A DNA stretch of 5,172 nucleotides from an uncultured Eubacteriales bacterium (GTDB lineage Bacteria > Bacillota_A > Clostridia > Christensenellales > Aristaeellaceae), in contig USEE01000131.1 of the NCBI GenBank assembly GCA_900553645.1, positions 1 to 5,172 of the forward strand, read 5' to 3'. This document shows, piece by piece, positions 1 through 3,899 of this stretch; position 1 is the first letter of the stretch, and every line of letters starts with the position of its first letter. A model generated the notes under the pieces. The model did no database searches. It had not been told where the DNA came from and worked only from the letters and a program-made list of their open reading frames with translations. Made by a program: the position numbers and the translations under genes.

Positions 1-35
1 GAAATGGCGCAGCGACGCCCGAAATTGCGTACTCA

Positions 36-76
36 GGAATTTTTGAGACACACTCAAAAATGGGCGCAAAAATTCC
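36..76. repeat. Nested AT-rich inverted repeats beyond the rplT terminator
   Basis: ATTTTTGAG at 39-47 is complementary to CTCAAAAAT at 53-61 (9-bp stem, 5-nt loop). The overlapping GGAATTTTTG at 36-45 is also complementary to CAAAAATTCC at 67-76, which itself forms part of the rplT terminator. The two pairings exclude each other. They lie just past the terminator of the translation operon, where no gene is visible in 1-67. They may be a backup or decayed terminator, or the edge of a neighbouring unit's 3' end. The function is unknown. Confidence 0.4.
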
Positions 77-101
77 CCTCCGGACGCGTCCGAAGGGGAA
101 T
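68..101 (-). terminator. Intrinsic terminator of the infC-rpmI-rplT operon
   Basis: On the minus strand, just after the rplT stop, ATTCCCCT pairs with AGGGGAAT. The stem continues through one T-G wobble and CGGA/TCCG around a CGCG loop, about 13 bp in all, and is followed at once by five T residues (A-run 68-72 on the plus strand). This is a textbook Rho-independent terminator, placed 5 bp after the last gene of the operon. Confidence 0.93.
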
Positions 102-105
102 GATA

Positions 106-462
106 TTACTTAACGGCTTCCTTAGCCACATCAACCAGCTGCTTGAAAGCGGCGGGATCCGAGATGGCCAGATCGGACAGAACCTTGCGGTTGATCTCCA
201 CACCGGCGACCTTCAGACCGTTGATGAAGCGGGAGTAGCTCATGTCGTAAGCGCGAACGCCCGCGTTGATACGCGCGATCCACAGCTTGCGGAAATCCCT
301 CTTGCGCAGCTTGCGGCCAATGTACGCATAGCGCAGCGAACGACGAACCTGCTCGGACGCCGCACGATACTGCTTGCTCTTGGCGCCAAAGTAACCCTTA
401 GCCAGCTTCAGCGCCTTCCTGCGCTTCTTATGGGCATTAACAGCCCTCTTAACTCTAGCCAT
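106..462 (-). CDS. rplT: 50S ribosomal protein L20
   Basis: Ribosomal protein L20 binds 23S rRNA early in assembly of the large ribosomal subunit and, in Firmicutes and E. coli, represses its own operon. The 118-residue product has the normal family length. It opens with the highly basic tail [15 protein letters not shown], followed by the conserved [16 protein letters not shown] and [18 protein letters not shown] segments and a C-terminal domain ([21 protein letters not shown]) that carries the RNA-binding and repressor surface in homologues. It starts with ATG at 462, 8 nt after a GGAGG site. It is the last gene of infC-rpmI-rplT, 64 bp after rpmI, and is followed directly by a strong terminator. 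Its isoleucine codons are mostly ATC, as expected for a highly expressed gene. Confidence 0.99.
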   Translation of the reverse strand: MARVKRAVNAHKKRRKALKLAKGYFGAKSKQYRAASEQVRRSLRYAYIGRKLRKRDFRKLWIARINAGVRAYDMSYSRFINGLKVAGVEINRKVLSDLAISDPAAFKQLVDVAKEAVK

Positions 463-490
463 TAATTTACGCCTCCATTTTTATCGCTCT

Positions 491-509
491 GCGGCCAGGC
501 TTAGGCCGC
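491..509 (-). other. Stem-loop between rpmI and rplT
   Basis: GCGGCC at 491-496 and GGCCGC at 504-509 are complementary and can form a 6-bp all-GC stem with a 7-nt loop in the mRNA between rpmI and rplT. No U-run follows, so it is not a terminator. It could mark a processing site or tune rplT translation, but nothing in the sequence settles this. Confidence 0.4.
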
Positions 510-526
510 CTACGGAATGATTCAGC

Positions 527-724
527 TTACTTGTACGGTATGAGCTTCTTGACCATCTTGGCCATTGCGTCGGCAACATACGCAGTCTTGCGCAGGTTAC
601 GGGTACGCTTGGTGGGCTTCTTGGTCAGGATATGGCTCTTATATGCCTGAGCGCGCTTTACCTTACCGTTCTTGGTGAGCGACAGGCGCTTGGCGGCACC
701 GCGATGTGTTTTTTGCTTGGGCAC
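527..724 (-). CDS. rpmI: 50S ribosomal protein L35
   Basis: L35 is a small basic protein of the large ribosomal subunit. The 65-residue product is full length and shows the family pattern: the N-terminal [12 protein letters not shown] (usually [12 protein letters not shown]), a central [16 protein letters not shown], then KRTRNLRK and a basic C-terminus. The start is GTG at 724; a consensus AGGAGG lies 8 nt upstream, and the protein begins at the expected residue. It is the middle gene of infC-rpmI-rplT, separated from infC by 120 bp that hold a GC-rich hairpin, and from rplT by 64 bp. Co-transcription from the infC promoter is likely, because no promoter or terminator of its own was recognised. 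Confidence 0.98.
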   Translation of the reverse strand: MPKQKTHRGAAKRLSLTKNGKVKRAQAYKSHILTKKPTKRTRNLRKTAYVADAMAKMVKKLIPYK

Positions 725-787
725 GGTTGGTTCCTCCTCTCAGATTTTGGCTTACGCAGCGGGTGGTCATCCCGCCGGGCAATTATG

Positions 788-813
788 GGGGCGGGGACTA
801 TCACCCCTGCCCC
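788..813 (-). other. GC-rich hairpin in the infC-rpmI intergenic mRNA
   Basis: Read on the minus strand, GGGGC-A-GGGG pairs with CCCC-GCCCC around a 7-nt loop, giving a 9-bp all-GC stem with a single bulged A. It is followed by CCATAATTG, not a U-run, so it does not look like an intrinsic terminator. A smaller hairpin (GCGGG/CCCGC, 7-nt loop) lies between it and the rpmI ribosome binding site. In E. coli L20 binds mRNA upstream of rpmI, but I cannot match this hairpin to a known L20 site. It may instead affect mRNA processing or stability. Confidence 0.55.
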
Positions 814-844
814 AGCGCCGATGCTTTTGTAAATTAAGCTGCGC

Positions 845-1417
845 TTACTGCGCGGGCGCTGCCTCCTGCTTGGGTTGCTGGCGCGCGGATTTGGCCGCAG
901 TGGCCGCGTCGCGCGGTGCGACTATCATGGTCATGTTGCGGCCCTCGGTCAGCGGCTTGCGCTCCACCACGCCCACGTCGGCGATGGCGTTGGCAAACTG
1001 ATTCATGACCTCAAGGCCGATTTCCGAGTGCGTTATCTGACGCCCGCGGAAGCGGATGGACACCTTTATCTTGTTGCCGTCCGCAAGGAACTTCTGAGCC
1101 TGACGGGTCTTGACCTCCATGTCATGCACGTCGATCGTGGCCGACAGGTGAACTTCCTTTATGGTGATGACCTTCTGGTTTTTGCGGATCTCACGATCAC
1201 GCTTGGATTGTTCAAACCGGTATTTGCCATAATCCATCAGCTTACAAACCGGTGGACGCGCGCCGGGCGCTATCTTGACCAAATCCAGCTGACGCTCCTC
1301 AGCGAGGGACAGAGCGGCACCTATGGACATCACGCCCATCTGTTCGCCGTTCTGGTCGATTACGCGCACTTCCCTGTCGCGTCTCTCCTCATTGATCAAA
1401 AGATCATTATTATTGAT
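845..1417 (-). CDS. infC: Translation initiation factor IF-3 (probable AUC start)
   Basis: IF3 binds the 30S subunit, prevents premature 50S joining and checks the start codon and initiator tRNA. The N-domain (INEERRDREVRVIDQNGEQMG, then PPVCKLMDYGKYRFEQSKRDRE), the basic linker and the C-domain (KVSIRFRGRQITHSEIG, ending EGRNMTMIVAPR) are all intact. A 20-residue Ala/Gln/Lys tail follows. The first conventional start in frame is TTG at 1399 (184 aa), but it is 27 nt from the only good ribosome binding site, GGAGGTG at 1431-1425. An in-frame ATC at 1417 lies 9 nt after GGAGG, giving 190 aa beginning MNNNDLLINEE, and an in-frame TAG at 1435-1433 rules out anything longer. Non-canonical AUU-type starts are an established feature of infC and the basis of IF3 autoregulation. 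Gene identity is nearly certain; the AUC start is a well-supported inference. Confidence 0.95.
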   Translation of the reverse strand: MNNNDLLINEERRDREVRVIDQNGEQMGVMSIGAALSLAEERQLDLVKIAPGARPPVCKLMDYGKYRFEQSKRDREIRKNQKVITIKEVHLSATIDVHDMEVKTRQAQKFLADGNKIKVSIRFRGRQITHSEIGLEVMNQFANAIADVGVVERKPLTEGRNMTMIVAPRDAATAAKSARQQPKQEAAPAQ

Positions 1418-1424
1418 AGTCTTA

Positions 1425-1431
1425 CACCTCC
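1425..1431 (-). promoter_or_regulatory. Ribosome binding site of infC, deciding the start
   Basis: GGAGGTG is a near-perfect match to the anti-Shine-Dalgarno sequence. It sits 9 nt (counted from GGAGG) upstream of the ATC at 1417-1415 and 27 nt upstream of the TTG at 1399-1397. The spacing fits only the ATC. It begins 9 nt after the U-run of the leader terminator, so termination would cut the message off just before it. Confidence 0.85.
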
Positions 1432-1440
1432 ACTAATGAC

Positions 1441-1467
1441 AAAAAAATAGGCGGCCGCAGCCGTCCC
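1441..1467 (-). terminator. Leader terminator (attenuator) upstream of infC
   Basis: On the minus strand, GGG-A-CGGC pairs with GCCG-CCT around a TGCG loop (about 7 bp with one bulged A), followed by A and seven T residues. It lies inside the leader, before the infC ribosome binding site, and so acts as a conditional terminator. Upstream leader segments can pair with parts of it: GGCCG at 1515-1511 with CGGCC at 1457-1453, and CTTCTC at 1541-1536 with GAGAAG at 1472-1467. This is consistent with switching between readthrough and termination. Confidence 0.75.
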
Positions 1468-1560
1468 TTCTCAAAATACACACTTCCGCTTGTGCGGTAG
1501 GTTATTGAACCGGCCTGACGCATTAGTCGGCGGGTGAGAAGCGGGGCTTCTGCTTGACTA
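1441..1560 (-). ncRNA. L20-type leader RNA of the infC-rpmI-rplT operon
   Basis: This ~120-nt 5' leader runs from the predicted start of transcription (about 1560-1558) to a terminator just before infC. In Firmicutes such leaders bind ribosomal protein L20, which promotes termination and closes a negative feedback loop. Visible structure: an outer TAGTC/GACTA helix (1560-1556 with 1528-1524) encloses the hairpin AGAAGC-CCC-GCTTCT (1551-1537). A hairpin CCGC-ACAA-GCGG at 1497-1486 is followed by AAGTGTG, which I recall as typical of the L20 leader family. The GAGAAG at 1472-1467 can form a long-range pair with CTTCTC. The assignment rests on position, architecture and remembered motif resemblance; no covariance model was run. 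Confidence 0.75.
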
Positions 1561-1564
1561 AATA

Positions 1565-1593
1565 AGTATACCATTCCTTTAGCCGCCTGTCAA
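1565..1593 (-). promoter_or_regulatory. Sigma-A promoter of the infC operon
   Basis: The -35 box TTGACA (1593-1588) is a perfect match; a 17-bp spacer separates it from the -10 box TATACT (1570-1565, five of six). Predicted transcription start is about 1560-1558, exactly where the first helix of the leader RNA begins. The promoter starts 28 bp after the stop codon of the upstream peptidase gene. No terminator lies between them, so some readthrough from the peptidase gene into the leader is possible. Confidence 0.92.
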
Positions 1594-1621
1594 TCACATG
1601 CAAGGTAAAATTATCATTGCG

Positions 1622-2134
1622 TCAAATTTTGAGCAGGTTTCGGCGGGCCTCAAAGTCGGGCATCACGCGCGCAATCTCGGCGTAAAACGCCGCGCTGTGG
1701 TTCATATGCCTTAAATGAGCCAGTTCATGCACGACCACATAGTCGATCGCCGCGTCCGGGTACTGCATCAGCCGCCACGAAAAGCAGATGCTTCCCTTTG
1801 ACGAACAGCTTCCGAACCGCGTGCGCGCGCCGGTTATTTTGATGCTTACGGGGCGCACTCCCATTATGCGCGCGTAATATTCGACGCGCGGGGGAAGATA
1901 TGCGCGTGCGCGCTCAATCAGCGCCGCGCGCATTGCCTCGTCCGGCTCGGTATGGGCGGCGGCGCGGCTTTGGGCGCGCGCCATGTGCTCGCTTATCCAG
2001 TCGGCGTGCGACGTGACGAACGCGTCTATCGCGGTGCGGCTCAGGCGCATCGGCGCGCGCACTATCACGCGGCAGTCCTTTATCTCCAGCGCCAGCGTGC
2101 GGCGGCGGGATCGGATTATTTCATAGTCGGGCAT
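1622..2134 (-). CDS. Compact YgjP/DUF45-type zinc metallopeptidase (M48-like)
   Basis: This is a cytoplasmic metalloprotease-like protein of the YgjP/DUF45 group, related to M48 and SprT-like peptidases; its physiological substrate is unknown. The 170-residue product has no signal peptide or membrane segment. The N-terminus (YEIIRSRRRTLALEIKDCRVIVRAP, residues 4-28) matches the family opening, followed by the DWISEHMA helix. The family motif TRFGSCSSKG is at 105-114, and the zinc site HELAH is at 136-140 with a further histidine at 146 in NHSAAF. Homologues are usually 220-250 aa. The gap between DWISEHMA and the helix ending RARAYLPPRVEYYARIMGV is only a short linker, so a middle beta-rich segment is missing; the catalytic residues are intact. 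It starts with ATG at 2134, 8 nt after GAGGAGG. It is transcribed towards infC and divergently from the exporter operon. Confidence 0.87.
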   Translation of the reverse strand: MPDYEIIRSRRRTLALEIKDCRVIVRAPMRLSRTAIDAFVTSHADWISEHMARAQSRAAAHTEPDEAMRAALIERARAYLPPRVEYYARIMGVRPVSIKITGARTRFGSCSSKGSICFSWRLMQYPDAAIDYVVVHELAHLRHMNHSAAFYAEIARVMPDFEARRNLLKI

Positions 2135-2167
2135 CGCGAGCGCCTCCTCACAAAATATTCCAATTAA

Positions 2168-2196
2168 ATTATATCGCCGCGCGGGCGCGCTGTCAA
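2168..2196 (-). promoter_or_regulatory. Consensus sigma-A promoter of the peptidase gene
   Basis: The -35 box TTGACA (2196-2191) and -10 box TATAAT (2173-2168) both match consensus perfectly and are 17 bp apart. The spacer is almost entirely G and C and includes the palindrome CCGCGCGG. The predicted start at about 2161 leaves a 5' UTR of under 30 nt, containing the GAGGAGG site of the peptidase gene. The promoter faces away from the exporter operon. Confidence 0.88.
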
Positions 2197-2250
2197 ATGC
2201 GGATAATCGGTTGTTGACCGGGATTTAATAGCGATGCTGTTTTTCCTACA

Positions 2251-2278
2251 TGGTCAGTTCAAATTTGTGGAATAAAAT
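2251..2278 (+). promoter_or_regulatory. Candidate promoter of the ABC exporter operon
   Basis: A -35-like TGGTCA (2251-2256, four of six) is separated by 16 bp from a -10-like TAAAAT (2273-2278, five of six), predicting a start near 2285. A better -35 (TTGACC, 2214-2219) lies upstream but has no good -10 at 16-18 bp. An imperfect dyad, AATCGGT/ACCGGGATT, at 2207-2225 between the two divergent promoters could be an operator, which would suggest regulated expression. This is much weaker than the two minus-strand promoters, so the assignment is tentative. Confidence 0.35.
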
Positions 2279-2314
2279 TCAGGGCATGATAATGACCGCA
2301 GGAGGAAATCAGGT

Positions 2315-3199
2315 TTGAAGAAAAAGAAAAAGTGGCTCAAATGGTTGATAATACTGGCCGTGCTGGCGCTGGCGTTCGTCATATTCGGAATGCCCACGCT
2401 GCGCAGCGTGTCGGACGCGCTGTATCAGCAGGATACCGTGGCGCGCGGCGACATATCCACTTATTACAGTTTCTCGGGCGATCTGGTGCTGGCTAAGTCG
2501 GAATCACACGCAGCGACCAGCGACTGCGAGGTGCGCGATGTATACGTAAGCGAGGGCGACGCCGTAAAGAAGGATGACCGCCTTATGCGCCTGTCCGATG
2601 GCACTGCCATAAAGGCGGGCATTGCGGGCGAAGTGACCGATCTGGACGTGGAGCGCGACGACGCGGTTTCGGCGGGTCAGGCATTGGTAAGCGTGGCCGA
2701 TTTTGACAGTATGCGCGTTGAATTTGACGTGGACGAATTCGACGTGGACGCGGTGCATGTGGGCACGGACGCGCAGATAACCATCGACGCGCTGGACTAC
2801 ACATTCACGCTGCCCATAACTCGCATAAGCAAGACTCCGCGCACGAGCGGCGACATAACCTACTACACCGCGCGCGCCGATATGGACGCGGGCGACGCGC
2901 CCGACGCGGCGCTGCCGGGTATGCGCGTGGACGTGAAGGTGCTGGGCGCATATGCCGGGGACGTGCTCATGATTAAGATGGATGCGCTCAGCTTTGACGA
3001 GTACAACAAGCCTTACGTGCTGATCCAGTCGGGCGACGAGAAGGTAAGGCAGTATGTCGGGACAGGTATAAACGACGGCGTGTATGTCGAGATAACCGAC
3101 GGCCTTTCCGAGGGCGATACGGTATACTACATGGCCAAACTCAGCGATATGGAGCAGCTGATGCAGATGCGCTCGAGCAGCATGTCGGGCAGTAAGTGA
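2315..3199 (+). CDS. Membrane-anchored HlyD/MacA-like adaptor of an ABC exporter
   Basis: Adaptor (membrane fusion) proteins sit outside the membrane and work with a MacB-type ABC transporter to move substrates outward. The 294-residue protein has a polylysine start and one N-terminal TM segment (about residues 10-26, positive-inside), then an extracellular part. The two half-lipoyl motifs are at about 71-93 (CEVRDVYVSEGDAVKKDDRLMRL) and 101-128 (AGIAGEVTDLDVERDD...GQALVSVA). Beta-barrel and membrane-proximal segments follow, including LPGMRVDVKV. Gram-negative MacA is near 370 aa and carries a long helical hairpin between the lipoyl halves; here they are almost adjacent, so the hairpin is absent. 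The C-terminal 22 residues contain five methionines. The start is TTG at 2315, 9 nt after GGAGG, and the downstream ATPase gene begins 7 bp after the stop. The substrate is unknown. Confidence 0.88.
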   Translation: MKKKKKWLKWLIILAVLALAFVIFGMPTLRSVSDALYQQDTVARGDISTYYSFSGDLVLAKSESHAATSDCEVRDVYVSEGDAVKKDDRLMRLSDGTAIKAGIAGEVTDLDVERDDAVSAGQALVSVADFDSMRVEFDVDEFDVDAVHVGTDAQITIDALDYTFTLPITRISKTPRTSGDITYYTARADMDAGDAPDAALPGMRVDVKVLGAYAGDVLMIKMDALSFDEYNKPYVLIQSGDEKVRQYVGTGINDGVYVEITDGLSEGDTVYYMAKLSDMEQLMQMRSSSMSGSK

Positions 3200-3206
3200 G
3201 GCGGAA

Positions 3207-3899
3207 ATGAGCGACGAATTTTTCCGCATGACGGACATAGTTAAGACGTATCACATGGGCGACGAGGAGCAGACGGTACTAAAGCACGTAAATCTGACTA
3301 TCGACGAGGGCGAATTTTTGAGCGTGCTGGGCCCGTCGGGCAGCGGCAAGTCCACGCTCATGAACATAATCGGGTGTCTGGACACACCCACGTCGGGCGA
3401 GTACGTACTGCGCGGGCGCACGATACGCGACCTGGACGAAAGCCAGCTGGCCGCGATACGCAGCCGCGAGATCGGGTTTATATTTCAGTCGTTTCAGCTT
3501 TTGCCCAGATTGGACGCGCTCAGGAACGTCGAACTGCCGCTTATATACGCGGGCGTGCCTCAGCGCGAGCGCACCCGCCGCGCCGAGGAGATGCTGGAGC
3601 GCGTAGGGCTGAAAAACCGTATGCACCATTACGCCAAGCAGCTTTCGGGCGGTCAGCAGCAGCGCGTGGCGATTGCGCGCGCGCTGGCGGGCAATCCGAC
3701 GCTGCTATTGGCCGACGAGCCGACCGGCGCGCTGGATCAGGAGACGGGCAAGCAGGTGATGGCGCTGTTCGGCGAGCTGAACAAAGAGGGCCGCACGATA
3801 ATAATGATTACGCACGATGCGCACATTGCCGCGTATGCGCACCGCACGGTCAACGTGCTGGACGGCGTGCTGAGCGAAGGAGGCATAGGGTATGCGTAA
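3207..3899 (+). CDS. ABC transporter ATP-binding protein, MacB/LolD type
   Basis: This cytoplasmic ATPase powers the permease encoded next to it. All motifs of an active ABC nucleotide-binding domain are present in order: A-loop Tyr15, Walker A GPSGSGKST (42-50), Q-loop Gln94 in FIFQSFQLLP, the family-typical NVELPLIYAG (107-116), signature LSGGQQQR (146-153), Walker B LLLADEP (166-172) with catalytic Glu171, D-loop GALD, and H-loop His203 in ITHD. The 230-residue length is normal for the lipoprotein/macrolide exporter group (LolD, MacB, YknY, BceA-like). The ATG at 3207 follows the adaptor stop by 7 bp with only a weak AGGCGG upstream, so translational coupling is likely. A second ATG at 3228 lacks a better ribosome binding site. 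The 3' end overlaps the permease gene by 8 bp. Confidence 0.96.
   Translation: MSDEFFRMTDIVKTYHMGDEEQTVLKHVNLTIDEGEFLSVLGPSGSGKSTLMNIIGCLDTPTSGEYVLRGRTIRDLDESQLAAIRSREIGFIFQSFQLLPRLDALRNVELPLIYAGVPQRERTRRAEEMLERVGLKNRMHHYAKQLSGGQQQRVAIARALAGNPTLLLADEPTGALDQETGKQVMALFGELNKEGRTIIMITHDAHIAAYAHRTVNVLDGVLSEGGIGYA

Noticed and set aside
788..813. Intrinsic terminator between infC and rpmI
   Set aside because: The hairpin is strong, but no U-run follows on the transcribed strand, and termination here would cut off two essential ribosomal genes.
1397..1399. TTG at 1399 as the infC start
   Set aside because: It is 27 nt from the ribosome binding site, and the codons upstream encode a typical IF3 lead-in. 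Kept only as the fallback if the AUC start proves wrong.
875..1450. Long plus-strand open frame (191 codons) opposite infC
   Set aside because: It is the antisense shadow of infC, whose protein is unmistakable; it has no ribosome binding site and no recognisable product.
1451..1458. GCGGCCGC palindrome upstream of infC, as an operator or a cloning-derived NotI site
   Set aside because: It is part of the leader terminator stem in natural genomic context; no vector-like sequence surrounds it.
2504..3238. Minus-strand open frame of 244 codons opposite the adaptor gene
   Set aside because: The translation is His/Val/Ala-rich and has no domain; it arises from codon bias of the adaptor gene on the other strand.
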